A stretch of DNA of 64,000 nt from Mariniradius saccharolyticus AK6 (GTDB lineage: Bacteria > Bacteroidota > Bacteroidia > Cytophagales > Cyclobacteriaceae): positions 62,001-126,000 of the forward strand of contig NZ_AMZY02000009.1 of assembly GCF_000330725.2 (NCBI RefSeq), read 5' to 3'. Position numbers and translations under genes: made by a program. The notes below the pieces were generated by a model. The model worked only from the letters and a program-made list of their open reading frames with translations. It searched no databases and was not told the DNA's origin. This document shows, in pieces, positions 42,501 through 52,461 of the stretch (the stretch's first letter is position 1; each line of letters begins with the position of its first letter).

Positions 42501-44313
42501 GGTGCAGGTTGGAGGCTTGGTGAAGGTGTTTTTTGATTTGGTTTTTGATCGCGTCAGCCGTGATGGGCATGCCATCATAGTTGAGAATCGGGATCAATGT
42601 GGACGGATTAGTTTCCAATTCATTGATCATCATCTTACGCATCTGGCCATCGCGGTTTTGTTCTATGACAAAGATGACGCGGTGGCTTTGGACAAAGTCC
42701 ACGACTTCCTTTCCAAAGGGGAATGCCTTGATCCGGATCGCATCAAGTGTTATTCCTTCTTCTTGGAGCAGGTCTTTGGCTTCCTCTGCGGAAAATTGGG
42801 ATGTGCCGAAGAATAGCATGCCGAGCTCGGATTGCTGGTTTTCTTGGTACAACTGGGCTGCAGGCACAATTTTCTTGGCTGTTTCCCATTTGACCAAAAG
42901 CCGATCCATGTTGCGTTTGTAGGCCGCACCATCTTCGGTATAGGCCGCGTATTCATCGCGTGAGGTACCTCTTGTGAAGAAGGAACCCTTAGTCGGGTGG
43001 GTACCCGGGTAGGTGCGATAGGGAATGCCATCTCCGTCCACGTCGAGGTACCGGCCAAATCTCCCGATGTGTTCCAATTCCTCGGCGGAGAGTACTTTTC
43101 CACGATCGTACTTCTTCTTTTCATCCCAATGAAAAGGTTCCGACACATGGTCGTTCATGCCCAGATCCAAATCAGTCATCACCATGATGGGTGTTTGGAG
43201 CCTTTCGGCCAAGTCAAAGCTTTGGACGGTCATATCAAAGCACTCCTTAGGCGTGGATGGTAGCAAAAGCACATGCTTGGTGTCTCCGTGGGAGGCATAT
43301 GCCGCCAATAGCAAATCCGACTGTTGGGTACGTGTTGGCATACCGGTGCTCGGCCCTGCACGCTGCACATCAATCAGGACGGCGGGAACCTCGGCAAAAT
43401 ATGCCAGGCCCAAAAACTCATTCATCAATGAGACTCCCGGTCCACTCGTTGCTGTGAAACCACGTGCTCCGTTCCAATTGGCCCCAATGACCATCCCCAT
43501 CGCTGCCAACTCGTCCTCAGCCTGCACGATGGCATATTTGTGGGTTCCCGTATCGGGGTCAATGCGATAAACTTTACAATAATCCTCAAACGCCTCTGCC
43601 ACCGAGGTAGAAGGTGTGATCGGATACCAGGCCATCACCGTTGCTCCCCCAAATACTGCCCCGAGGCCGCAAGCGGTATTGCCATCGACAAGGATTTTAT
43701 CTTTGATGAGGTCGCGTTTCTCGAGAAAAAACGGCAGGGGATAGGTGAAATTCTCCTCTACATAAGTTCTTCCCAAGCGAAGCGCTTCCATATTGGCCTC
43801 AACCAATTGCGCTTTCCCTTCGAATTGCTCAGCGATAAGCTTTTCCAGTTCGGGCATATCGATTTGGAGTAACTTTGACAGCGCTCCCACATAAATGATA
43901 TTCTTGAGCAATTGCCGTTTTCTGGGATCGGAAAATGCCTCATTGGCCATTTCCATCATCGGGATACCGAGGTAGTTGACATCCTCTCTGAACAGTGGAG
44001 GCGCTAGCCGTTTGGTGCTGTCATAGATAAAGTAGCCTCCTGATTTGACGTTTTTCACGTCTTGGGCCATGCTTTGTGGGTTGACGCTGACCATCAGGTC
44101 CACTCCTTCACGCCGCCCCAGGTAGCCTTTTTCGCTGACGCGTACCTCGTACCAAGTTGGAAGGCCTTGGATGTTGGAGGGGAAAATGTTTTTTGGCGTC
44201 ACCGGAATGCCCATCCGAAAGATGGATTTTGCAAAAAGGTAATTTGCACTGGCAGAGCCCGTTCCGTTGACATTCGCGAAGCGGACTATAAAATCATTGA
44301 TGTTGTTCTTCAT
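42475..44313 (-). CDS. 2-oxoacid:ferredoxin oxidoreductase, fused gamma-alpha subunit
   Basis: The ATG at 44313 gives 612 residues. The N-terminal gamma domain (about residues 1-190) opens with DFIVRFANVNGTGS; the alpha domain follows with DGNTACGLGAVFGGATVMAWY and PITPSTSVAEAFEDY. The gamma-alpha fusion is typical of KorA-type enzymes. It pairs with the beta subunit to form an acyl-CoA-producing oxidoreductase. Its start overlaps the stop of the GltD-like gene by 4 bp (ATGA). The 2-oxoglutarate versus pyruvate specificity cannot be settled from sequence. Confidence 0.94.
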   Translation of the reverse strand: MKNNINDFIVRFANVNGTGSASANYLFAKSIFRMGIPVTPKNIFPSNIQGLPTWYEVRVSEKGYLGRREGVDLMVSVNPQSMAQDVKNVKSGGYFIYDSTKRLAPPLFREDVNYLGIPMMEMANEAFSDPRKRQLLKNIIYVGALSKLLQIDMPELEKLIAEQFEGKAQLVEANMEALRLGRTYVEENFTYPLPFFLEKRDLIKDKILVDGNTACGLGAVFGGATVMAWYPITPSTSVAEAFEDYCKVYRIDPDTGTHKYAIVQAEDELAAMGMVIGANWNGARGFTATSGPGVSLMNEFLGLAYFAEVPAVLIDVQRAGPSTGMPTRTQQSDLLLAAYASHGDTKHVLLLPSTPKECFDMTVQSFDLAERLQTPIMVMTDLDLGMNDHVSEPFHWDEKKKYDRGKVLSAEELEHIGRFGRYLDVDGDGIPYRTYPGTHPTKGSFFTRGTSRDEYAAYTEDGAAYKRNMDRLLVKWETAKKIVPAAQLYQENQQSELGMLFFGTSQFSAEEAKDLLQEEGITLDAIRIKAFPFGKEVVDFVQSHRVIFVIEQNRDGQMRKMMINELETNPSTLIPILNYDGMPITADAIKNQIKKHLHQASNLHHELSETTV

Positions 44314-46118
44314 TTCTGGATTGCTGGTAGGGGTGAGGGCATTTGGTAGGCTTTGGTGACTGAATAGAAGTATTTCTGCATATCCCAAGCTGACGTTGGA
44401 CACCTTTCGGCACAAAGTCCGCAGTGCAAGCATACGTCTTCGTCTTTGACCATCACCCGTCCCGTTTTTAGTTCCTTGGATACCAATAAATCCTGACTGA
44501 GGTTTTCGGCAGGGACAAGTAGATTCTGGCGAAGTTCGGGTTCTTCAGCATTTGCCGTAAACGTGATGCAAGAGGTAGGGCAAACGTCCATACATGCGTC
44601 ACATTCTATGCAGCGGTCAGCAGTGAACACCGTCTGCACGTCACAATTAAGGCAACGCTGGGTTTCTTTGTAGGCTGTGGGAACATCGAATCCCAATTCC
44701 ACCTCTTTCTTCCTGTCCTTGAGCGTAACAGACTTTTTGGCCTGTGGCACGATGTATCGCTGGTCAATAATCACGGCGCTGTCGTAGCTCCACTCGTGGA
44801 TTCCCATTTTTTGGCTGATGAGATTCGTGTAGGGAGATGGACGGTCGAGTAGGTCTTTTCCTTCGCAGAAAAGGTGAATCGACACCGCCGCCTGGTGTCC
44901 CTGCGCCACCGCGGTGATGACGTTTTTGGGTCCAAAAGCTGCGTCCCCGCCAAAGAAGACCTTTGGCAATGTAGATTGGAATGTCTTCTCATTGACTACA
45001 GGCATGCCCCATTGGTCAAAATCCAGGCCGATGTTCCGTTCAATCCACGGGAAACTGTTTTCCTGACCGATCGCGATCAATACCTCGTCTGCTTCGATAA
45101 AGACTTCCGGTTCATCCGTCGGCAATAATTGCCTTTTCCCGTTTTCATCATATACAGGTCGGACTTTCTGGAATTTCATGCCGATCAATTTCCCATCCTC
45201 CACTTCAAAACTGAGCGGTACATGGTTGTCTATGATTTGGATATCTTCGTGCAATGCATCCTCCTTTTCCCATGGAGAGGCTTTCATTTCATCGAATGGA
45301 CTTCTGACAACGACTTTGACGTCCTTTCCACCCAATCGCCGGGAAGTACGGCAGCAATCCATGGCGGTATTTCCGCCTCCGAGGACGATGACTTTTTTCG
45401 AAATTGATTTTATATGGTCAAAGGCCACGTTTGCAAGCCATTCTATACCGATGTGGATGAATTTGTCGCCTTCTTTTCTTCCAGGCAGTTTTGGCAAGTC
45501 CCTACCCTTTGGAGCGCCGGTTCCGACAAAAACCGCATCATATCCGCCCTCCAGGACGTCTTTGAGGCTGTTTACATAGGTGAGGAATTGGGTGTGGATG
45601 CCGAGATCCAAAATGTAATTCACCTCCTCATTCAGTACCTCCTCAGGTAGCCTGAAGGATGGAATTTGGCTGCGCATCATGCCGCCGCCTGCCGGTTGTT
45701 CGTCGAATAGATGGACTTCGTAGCCCAAGGGTGCCAAATCCCTCGCTACAGTCAGGGATGCAGGACCGCCGCCAATCAAAGCGACTTTCTTGCCATTTGG
45801 TTGGAATGGGCCTTGTGGCATGTAATTCTTCACGTCGCCTTTGTTGTCTGCGGCGACTCTTTTTAAACGACAAATTGCTACCGGCTCTTCTTCAACACGC
45901 ACCCGACGGCAAGCCGGCTCGCAAGGCCGGTCACAAGTTCGGCCAAGGACTCCTGGAAACACGTTTGATTCCCAGTTGACCATATAGGCCTCGGTGTATT
46001 TTTCGGCTGCAATGAGGCGGATGTATTCGGGAACTGGCGTATGGGCGGGACAAGCGTATTGGCAATCCACCACTTTGTGGTAATACTCGGGATCTTTGGT
46101 ATTCGTAGGTTTCATCAT
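44310..46118 (-). CDS. GltD-like FAD/NAD(P) oxidoreductase with 4Fe-4S domains
   Basis: The 602-residue protein has an N-terminal Cys-rich domain (DCQYACPAHTPVPEYIRL, CDRPCEPACRR) as in glutamate synthase small subunits, an FAD motif (ALIGGGPASLTVARDLA), an NAD(P) motif (VLGGGNTAMDCCRTS) and a C-terminal two-cluster ferredoxin domain (CIECDACMDVCPTSC and CLHCGLCAERCPTSA). It most likely passes electrons between NAD(P)H and the 2-oxoacid oxidoreductase encoded next. It starts the three-gene operon. The start at 46118 is chosen over a TTG five codons upstream. Confidence 0.93.
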   Translation of the reverse strand: MMKPTNTKDPEYYHKVVDCQYACPAHTPVPEYIRLIAAEKYTEAYMVNWESNVFPGVLGRTCDRPCEPACRRVRVEEEPVAICRLKRVAADNKGDVKNYMPQGPFQPNGKKVALIGGGPASLTVARDLAPLGYEVHLFDEQPAGGGMMRSQIPSFRLPEEVLNEEVNYILDLGIHTQFLTYVNSLKDVLEGGYDAVFVGTGAPKGRDLPKLPGRKEGDKFIHIGIEWLANVAFDHIKSISKKVIVLGGGNTAMDCCRTSRRLGGKDVKVVVRSPFDEMKASPWEKEDALHEDIQIIDNHVPLSFEVEDGKLIGMKFQKVRPVYDENGKRQLLPTDEPEVFIEADEVLIAIGQENSFPWIERNIGLDFDQWGMPVVNEKTFQSTLPKVFFGGDAAFGPKNVITAVAQGHQAAVSIHLFCEGKDLLDRPSPYTNLISQKMGIHEWSYDSAVIIDQRYIVPQAKKSVTLKDRKKEVELGFDVPTAYKETQRCLNCDVQTVFTADRCIECDACMDVCPTSCITFTANAEEPELRQNLLVPAENLSQDLLVSKELKTGRVMVKDEDVCLHCGLCAERCPTSAWDMQKYFYSVTKAYQMPSPLPAIQK

Positions 46119-46350
46119 GGTTGTTTTGGGCAAAATCCACCCGAACTATATCGGATGCAACGTTTTTTAAATCTACTAAATTTCAAAATTCAATAAAGAC
46201 CAATCAGATGAAAAATATCTGTTTATATGGAAAATTACGTTTTGTACAGAATGATCTTGCTTTTGGGTGTGAATATGTTTGAAAAAAAGACAGAATGCTT
46301 TTCAGCTAAACAGTTCTACTGACGCCAATCGGTTTCCGATTGTATAGGAA

Positions 46351-46381
46351 ACTCCCCAAGGATTTCGGATCCTTGGGGAGT
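46351..46381 (-). terminator. hairpin after the SMP-30 gene
   Basis: A perfect 13-bp inverted repeat ACTCCCCAAGGAT (46351-46363) and ATCCTTGGGGAGT (46369-46381) with loop TTCGG lies 16 bp past the stop of the SMP-30 gene. No strong T run follows on the minus strand, so termination is probable but not certain. Confidence 0.7.
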
Positions 46382-46396
46382 AAAGGAATAGCCAAA

Positions 46397-47308
46397 TCAA
46401 TAAGCTCCCTTCACCTTCATTTTCAAAGTGTAGACAGAACCCATCGCGGTGATAAAGAGCGTTTTTCGGTCCTTGCCGCCAAACACCACATTGGCTGTCC
46501 ATCGTTCTTCAATGGGGATTTGGGCGATTTGCTCTCCCTTCGGATTGAATACGGTCACGCCTTTGCCCGTGAGGTAAATGTTGCCTTTTGCGTCGATCGT
46601 CATCCCGTCTGAACCGAGTTCGGCAAAAAGCTGCTTGTTGGCGAGGCTGCCGTCGGACAGAATGTCAAAGGAATAAGTCTTGCCTGCGCCGATATCGGCT
46701 ACATATAATTTTTTACCGTCAGGCGTGCCTATGATGCCATTGGGTTTGGTTAAATCATCGGCGACTCTTGTAAATGTCTTTCGATCGGCAGAAAGCATAT
46801 ACACATGTTCGCCATCCTGCTGCATTTCTGGGCTGCGTTTCCACCAAGCCCTTTTATAAAGTGGATCTGTGACGTACATCGTGCCGTTGGGAGCGATCCA
46901 AAGGTCGTTCGGTCCGTTCAGCTTTTTTCCTTGGTAGTCTGTGACCAAGACCTCGGTTTTTCCGTCCGGACCTATCGCCAAAAGTTCGTTTTCCAAATCA
47001 GCACAGGAGATCAATATGCCATTTTTATCGAAATAGGTACCGTTTGAGCGGCTGGTATTTTCCATGAAAAGGCTGACCTTTCCGTCTTTCGCCGACCACT
47101 TGTGGATATGGTCATTGGGTTGGTCGGTGAAGTAAACGTCGCCATTTTTAGCTACCGCTGGGCCTTCTGTGAAGTTGTATCCATCGCCCGCTTTTTCGAC
47201 TTTTGCGCCTTTGGCTACAATGCCGGTTTTGTCTTCGATTTGGGCGAAGGAGGTACCTGTGAGCAAAAGGCCCGCGAGGCAAAGGTGAAGGAATTGGTGT
47301 TTTTTCAT
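46397..47308 (-). CDS. exported SMP-30/gluconolactonase-like protein
   Basis: The 303-residue protein has a signal peptide (about residues 1-22, LLLTGTSFAQ) and the six-bladed SMP-30 propeller: YNFTEGPAVAKNGDVYFTDQ, NGPNDLWIAPNGTMYVTDP and KPNGIIGTPDGKKLYVADI. Glu, Asn and Asp residues in these blocks match the divalent-metal ligands of lactonases. It probably hydrolyses a sugar lactone in the periplasm. The FAD lactone oxidase at 39.7 kb is a possible functional relative, although not adjacent. It lies 12 bp downstream of the EEP nuclease gene. Confidence 0.9.
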   Translation of the reverse strand: MKKHQFLHLCLAGLLLTGTSFAQIEDKTGIVAKGAKVEKAGDGYNFTEGPAVAKNGDVYFTDQPNDHIHKWSAKDGKVSLFMENTSRSNGTYFDKNGILISCADLENELLAIGPDGKTEVLVTDYQGKKLNGPNDLWIAPNGTMYVTDPLYKRAWWKRSPEMQQDGEHVYMLSADRKTFTRVADDLTKPNGIIGTPDGKKLYVADIGAGKTYSFDILSDGSLANKQLFAELGSDGMTIDAKGNIYLTGKGVTVFNPKGEQIAQIPIEERWTANVVFGGKDRKTLFITAMGSVYTLKMKVKGAY

Positions 47309-47320
47309 GCTGGGTTTATT

Positions 47321-48277
47321 TTAAGGTGTGAGAAATTCAGCCCAAAGTGGGAAATGGTCGGAGATCCGAAAGGAAATTTCCGGCAATGTGTGGTTTCTGT
47401 TTTGTAGCACATTTTCCCGGAAATCCACGATTCCGCCGCCATTGTATTGCAGTGAAATGTTGTCTTTGAACCAGGAGATTTGGTCGTAATAGGTGGTGGA
47501 TTTTTTGAATATCGTCCTCGCATGGGGGTCAAGATCCGGTGGAATATGCAGTCCTGTGGATAGGAAAGCCTGAAGTGTGGGGTCATTGCCTCGCTCCAAA
47601 TTGAAATCCCCCAAGGTAATCATGCTGTGATTCCAGGAATTCATTTCTGCCGCCCAGCCTTTGATCCAATCGGCGATGGCCTGTATTTCTGCCACCCTGT
47701 CCGCGGATTTCTTTCCAAACAACACATGGAGCGTGAGAAGCACAAAGGTATGATTTGCGACCTGAAAGCTCACCGCATAGGGAGTTCGGGCAAATTGCCG
47801 CTGGAGGGCATCTGCATTGATCGCTTTGTTTTTTTCCAATTCATCGTCCGGAATGACGATTTCACAGGCAAGACCTGAGAGCTTCACCTTTCTGTTGTCA
47901 AAAATAAAGGCGAGTCGCTCATTGTTGCCCTTGCCCCCTTTGGTCACGTCGGTCATGAGGAAACTCCAATCCGGCCCAAGTAATCTCATTGCTTCCCGAA
48001 GGCATTTGAAGTTCCCTCGGACTTCCTGTACCGCAATGATGTCAAATCTCCGCAGGATTTCGACGATGCACAGCAAGGAATGCATGTCCCGCTTAGGCGA
48101 ATCCTCTTCTTGCGATTCCCATTTCATCGTCAGACCTCCAAACATGCGGATGTTCCATGCACATATCAGGACATTTTGGTCCAGTTTCTTGGCAGGAAGA
48201 GTTTGACTCAGGAAGGTTTGGAGGTTTTTGAGGTCCTCTTTTACCTCTTTCGGTGCGGTGCTGGGGTCAATATTCAT
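47321..48277 (-). CDS. endonuclease/exonuclease/phosphatase family protein
   Basis: The ATG at 48277 gives 318 residues; a TTG 23 codons upstream was rejected. EEP signature motifs are visible in order: ICAWNIRMFGG, IIAVQEVRGN (catalytic Glu), LTLHVLFG, ITLGDFNLERGN and RISDHFPLWAEF (Asp-His). The family cleaves phosphodiester bonds in nucleic acids or phospholipids. No signal peptide is seen. It is divergent from the AbgT gene and co-directional with the SMP-30 gene. Confidence 0.9.
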   Translation of the reverse strand: MNIDPSTAPKEVKEDLKNLQTFLSQTLPAKKLDQNVLICAWNIRMFGGLTMKWESQEEDSPKRDMHSLLCIVEILRRFDIIAVQEVRGNFKCLREAMRLLGPDWSFLMTDVTKGGKGNNERLAFIFDNRKVKLSGLACEIVIPDDELEKNKAINADALQRQFARTPYAVSFQVANHTFVLLTLHVLFGKKSADRVAEIQAIADWIKGWAAEMNSWNHSMITLGDFNLERGNDPTLQAFLSTGLHIPPDLDPHARTIFKKSTTYYDQISWFKDNISLQYNGGGIVDFRENVLQNRNHTLPEISFRISDHFPLWAEFLTP

Positions 48278-48357
48278 CGAATGGGTAGAAAGTGGCCAAG
48301 GTATGCTTGAAAATTGGGAAGGCTTGTTATTTTTGGAAGAACCCAATTTAATCCTTT

Positions 48358-49914
48358 ATGAGCACAATCGAACAAAAGCCCCGTACCTTTTTGGATAGAT
48401 TCTTGGATTTGATTGAAAGGGCGGGCAACAAGCTGCCTGATCCGGCGATGTTGTTTTTATCGTTGATGCTGCTGACTTGGGTTTTGTCGGCATTACTTGC
48501 CCCGATTGATTTTGGAGCGGTAGACCCACGGTCAGGTGGGGAGTTGCGGGTTCAAAATTTGTTGACGGGGACCTTCCTGGCTTCTTTTCTTGCCAATATG
48601 ACCTCGGTTTTTATCAATTTCCCGCCGCTGGGTGTGGTATTGTTGGCGATGCTGGGTGTCGGTGTGGCTGAACATTCGGGTTTTATCAATGCGGGCTTGA
48701 AGTTCTTGTTGGGGGTAACGCCCAAAATGCTCCTGACTCCCATCTTGGTATTGGTCGCGAACGTGAGCCATACCGCGGCCGATGCGGGTTATGTATTGGT
48801 GATTCCGCTTGGAGGTGTGATTTTCTATGCGGCAGGTAGGCATCCCTTGGCTGGTATCGCTGCAGCATTTGCTGGGGTTTCGGGCGGTTTTAGTGCCAAT
48901 TTCATTCCTTCGAGTATTGATCCGCTGATCCAGAGCTTTACCCAGTCAGCTGCCCAAATCATTGACCCCGAGATCGTATTGAATCCATTGAACAATATAT
49001 TCTTCACCGGATTGTCGAGCTTGGTGGTCATAGCAGTCGTTTGGTTTTTGACGGATCGTGTTATCGAACCCAGATTGAACAAAAATATCCAGGTTGATAC
49101 GAATCTTGAAGATGTTCCCAAGATGGAATCCTTGACCGAGAAGGAAGGGAAGGCATTTTGGGTCGCGTTCGGCGTGATGGCCATTTGCTTGGTCGGTTTG
49201 TTTTTTTGGGCATATCCGAATGACTCAGCGCTGCGGGATCCGGTAGGTGAACTTACCTCAAGGGATGCGCCGCTGATGAAGTCTATCGTCCCCTTGATTT
49301 TTGTCGTGTTTTGGATTCCGGGCTTGATCTTTGGCTTCGCAAGCGGTACCTACAAGACGATGAAGGACATGATTGCCTCCATGAGCAAGTCCATGGGCAG
49401 CATGGCTTATTACATCGTGATGGCTTTTTTCTGTGCACTTTTCATCGATTCGTTTTCCAAGTCCAACATCGGTGCTTTGACAGCGTTGAAGGGAGCGGAT
49501 TTTCTCCAGTCCATGAATCTTCCCGCGCAAATCACTATTGTCGGAATTGTCATATTGACCTCATTGGTTAACCTTCTCGTGGGTTCGGCTTCTGCCAAGT
49601 GGGCATTGATCAGTCCGATTTTCGTCCCGATGCTGATGCAGTTGGGAATTTCGCCGGATTTGACGCAGGCGGCCTACCGTGTCGGCGATTCTGTTTCCAA
49701 TATCATCACGCCGCTTTTGCCCTATTTTCCATTGATTGTAGTTTTCTGCCAACGCTATGTCAAGTCCACGGGTATCGGCACGTTGGTATCGATCATGGTT
49801 CCGTATTCGATCATGCTGTTGGTTACATGGACCTTATTTCTGCTTTTGTATTGGACCTTGGGGATTCCGTTGGGCCTGCAGAGCACCTATGAGTATATGT
49901 TGGTGAAGCCGTAA
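48358..49914 (+). CDS. AbgT family transporter
   Basis: The 518-residue protein has about 12 hydrophobic helices with AbgT hallmarks: NKLPDPAMLFLSLMLLTWVL near the N-terminus, the repeat GVSGGFSANFIPSSIDPL and the C-terminal NLLVGSASAKWALISPIFVP and ITPLLPYFPLIV. AbgT members import p-aminobenzoyl-glutamate or export antimetabolites such as sulfonamides, using the proton gradient. Substrate is not predictable here. A divergent EEP gene lies 80 bp away, leaving little room for its promoter. Confidence 0.93.
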   Translation: MSTIEQKPRTFLDRFLDLIERAGNKLPDPAMLFLSLMLLTWVLSALLAPIDFGAVDPRSGGELRVQNLLTGTFLASFLANMTSVFINFPPLGVVLLAMLGVGVAEHSGFINAGLKFLLGVTPKMLLTPILVLVANVSHTAADAGYVLVIPLGGVIFYAAGRHPLAGIAAAFAGVSGGFSANFIPSSIDPLIQSFTQSAAQIIDPEIVLNPLNNIFFTGLSSLVVIAVVWFLTDRVIEPRLNKNIQVDTNLEDVPKMESLTEKEGKAFWVAFGVMAICLVGLFFWAYPNDSALRDPVGELTSRDAPLMKSIVPLIFVVFWIPGLIFGFASGTYKTMKDMIASMSKSMGSMAYYIVMAFFCALFIDSFSKSNIGALTALKGADFLQSMNLPAQITIVGIVILTSLVNLLVGSASAKWALISPIFVPMLMQLGISPDLTQAAYRVGDSVSNIITPLLPYFPLIVVFCQRYVKSTGIGTLVSIMVPYSIMLLVTWTLFLLLYWTLGIPLGLQSTYEYMLVKP

Positions 49915-50154
49915 ATTTCCATGCGAATAGGTCTGAAAAAGACGAGATTTCCGTAAAACAGCGGATTTTATTGATTTTCGCCAATCTATTTTGGCATTTT
50001 GGTGGAAATTGCCAAAACGAGTATCGGGCTGTTTTTCAGCTGCCGAAGTAAGTCTGTAATTTAGGGATATTGGCAAATGCCAATAAAGTCCATTTTTCTA
50101 GCGCAATGAATGTGGGAAACGGGCTTTTTATTTTTGACCCCAACTTTACGACCC

Positions 50155-50598
50155 ATGAGAATCAATCCATACTTCCGTTCAATCGCCCTTTTTATGGCGA
50201 TGCTCTTTTTGACTACAAGTTGCATGATGTATAAAGACGTCATGGACCTTGCCCCAAAAACAACAGAGCGCGCCCAATTTGAGCAGTTTCCAGAGAATGA
50301 ATTTATGAAAATCCATAAAAATGAACGGATAATCGCAAAAACTGCCGAGCGGGATTATAATGTCCTTTACAAAAAGGTCGAAAATGGCACTTTGATTGGG
50401 ATGGTTTGGAAGGAACCGGTAACTGGTGATATCCTGAAGCTGAATGATCGGTATTTGATCAAAATCCCGCTGGATGAAATCCAGAAATTGGAGGTTTGGA
50501 AGAAAAATTACGTGGTGTGGGGAGTGGTAGGCGTTGCCTCACTGGTCGGACTTTATTTCTTGATCATCAATGCCGATTGGGGAATATCCCTTTATTGA
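50155..50598 (+). CDS. small lipoprotein, paralogue of the gene at 52462
   Basis: The ATG at 50155 gives 147 residues with lipobox TTSC. The mature part has a conserved core (TLIGMVWKEPVTGDILKLND and YLIKIPLDEIQKLEV) and ends in a hydrophobic helix (VVGVASLVGLYFLII). The same arrangement, in matching order, occurs in the protein encoded at 52462. No family name was recognised. It stands downstream of the AbgT gene with a 240-bp space that has no visible feature. Confidence 0.72.
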   Translation: MRINPYFRSIALFMAMLFLTTSCMMYKDVMDLAPKTTERAQFEQFPENEFMKIHKNERIIAKTAERDYNVLYKKVENGTLIGMVWKEPVTGDILKLNDRYLIKIPLDEIQKLEVWKKNYVVWGVVGVASLVGLYFLIINADWGISLY

Positions 50599-50623
50599 GA
50601 CAATCATTGAATTGGCATCAAAT

Positions 50624-52024
50624 CTAACGGAAATTCCACTTCAGAAACTCTAGTCCATTTTCGAATAGAATCTTGGAAATGATAGCTTCTGGCTCGATTT
50701 GTCGGTTTTTTGCAAATATCAGCGAACTGTTTTTGTTATAATTCTTCGCTAATTCCAGAAGCGCATTGGCCATATCTTTGAAATCAAGCGTGGTGTAAAT
50801 GCCCTCCAAGGGATTGATCGTCCCGTCAAAGTCGCTGCCGATTGCAATGGAATCCCAAGCATCGAGTCCGTTTTGATCTAGTATTTCAGCGGCGTGTTGG
50901 ATGTTTGCCCAAAGGATTTGGCAAGATTCGCCAATTGCCTTTTCCCGATTCTTGCCCAATAGGCTTTTTTTGATTTTGGCCGCATTGGCGAGGCGACTGC
51001 TGTCGAGTTGCAGGGCGAGTATGCCTTTTGTCTTTCCGATTTCCAAGATATCTTCATCGAAAAAGTTGATCTCATCGTGGCAAAGCCAAGTTGGGGTATT
51101 TGGGTTTTTGGATGTTTTCGAAAAATCCAATCCGGCTACGCCTGCATGGCTAGCCAAAACGGGTAGGGGATCGGGGCGGCGATTGTTCCAGGCATAGAAT
51201 TCCTTTCGGGACTTCACGCTCATGTGCTTCACGTCAATGAGGATTGGCCGGCCAAAATGCGTCGACGTCAAATGTTCCAACACTTCCCAACCCAATTCAG
51301 AGAATCCGAGATCGATGCCTTCGGATTGGTCGAGAAGTTTGCCAGCCTTTTCGAGGCTTCTTACATGGCCGCATAGGTCATTATTGAAATTATGGGCGAA
51401 CGTGATGAAAAAGGGAGGGAACCTCCATGATTTTACACTTCGGATGTTGTTCAGAATTTCTTCCCGATCAGGGTTTTTGCCAAATTTTCCCAAGCCGGAA
51501 TTGAATACATGTGCGCCTTCGATGGTCGGGATGAGCGCCAGACTGTTTGGCGTTGCAAGTATTTGTTGAGTGTTGGTCCAATTTTCTGCCCATGTCGCTG
51601 TGTAGGAAACGCCATTTTGTTCAAAAGACTGTTCCGCTCGGAGCAGAAAGTCCATTTCTCCGGCGAGTTCCTGGAAATAATCCATTTGTTTCTGAAGGTG
51701 GCGGATTCTGCTAAACCCAATCTGTGTGATGAAATTGGCGATAATCTCAGCGAGAGGGCCCTTCAAACGTCCATTTTCGAAAAAGCCCTTCTCGAACGGA
51801 TACAATGAAACCATCGCAACCCGCACGCCGCCCTTTATCAACATCAGGTAGGTCGCTTGGCTGAAATGGGTCAGTCCGAGAAGTGCATTTTTCTTGAGTT
51901 GCCAAAAGCCGGGCTTGGATTCCATCCAAAGTTGTTCGGTACCCTTTGCTCGCCTATCAAAGGTTCTTCCATATGTCTTTAGGTTTGGATGCACATGGAA
52001 ATCGGTAATTGGGAATGACGGCAT
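50624..52024 (-). CDS. membrane dipeptidase (M19 family)
   Basis: The 466-residue protein has ITDFHVHPNLK at the N-terminus (metal His-x-His), TIEGAHVFNS, ILIDVKHMSVKSRKEF and ASHAGVAGLDF, and IAIGSDFDGTINPLEG at the C-terminus. These are the metal-binding and substrate residues of renal-type dipeptidases, which cleave dipeptides and related amides. No signal peptide is visible, unlike many homologues, so it may be cytoplasmic. It lies between two paralogous small lipoproteins on the opposite strand. Confidence 0.9.
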   Translation of the reverse strand: MPSFPITDFHVHPNLKTYGRTFDRRAKGTEQLWMESKPGFWQLKKNALLGLTHFSQATYLMLIKGGVRVAMVSLYPFEKGFFENGRLKGPLAEIIANFITQIGFSRIRHLQKQMDYFQELAGEMDFLLRAEQSFEQNGVSYTATWAENWTNTQQILATPNSLALIPTIEGAHVFNSGLGKFGKNPDREEILNNIRSVKSWRFPPFFITFAHNFNNDLCGHVRSLEKAGKLLDQSEGIDLGFSELGWEVLEHLTSTHFGRPILIDVKHMSVKSRKEFYAWNNRRPDPLPVLASHAGVAGLDFSKTSKNPNTPTWLCHDEINFFDEDILEIGKTKGILALQLDSSRLANAAKIKKSLLGKNREKAIGESCQILWANIQHAAEILDQNGLDAWDSIAIGSDFDGTINPLEGIYTTLDFKDMANALLELAKNYNKNSSLIFAKNRQIEPEAIISKILFENGLEFLKWNFR

Positions 52025-52461
52025 TTTGGGGAGATTGTTTGATCCAATTTAGTCCAAATGCGTAGGAAGCCCAAATTGAAAAATGCGCTTTATTGAAGAT
52101 TTTCCACATTTTTTAAGTTCCCACGCGTAGAATTCATGAGTAATTGGCGAATCACTGGAGTTTTGGATGATCAAAAAAGTGGGAGGTCATACAAAGTCAG
52201 CGGTAGTTTGTTACTTGGATTTTTTTGACCCTACATATGTGGTCCAAAAAGGGGACAGCTACTCTTTTTAAGGGAGGCTTTTGGGAAGGCTTTCCGGATC
52301 AAGTAAGTCTTGTGTCAAGCAAGACTGATGGTGTTCAATAGGTCGTGTTGTTGGAAAATGTAAAGTCAAATGTGGGAATGATGCTGTCCGCTTGGGATAA
52401 TTGTGTAACTTAGTTGATCTGATTTTTGTGAAACTTATCAAAATCCATTTAAGAAGTTGCT
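52025..52461. other. divergent intergenic region
   Basis: This 437-bp stretch lies between the dipeptidase and the second small lipoprotein, which diverge. No RNA gene, repeat or ORF of note was found; promoters for both must be here. Confidence 0.45.
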
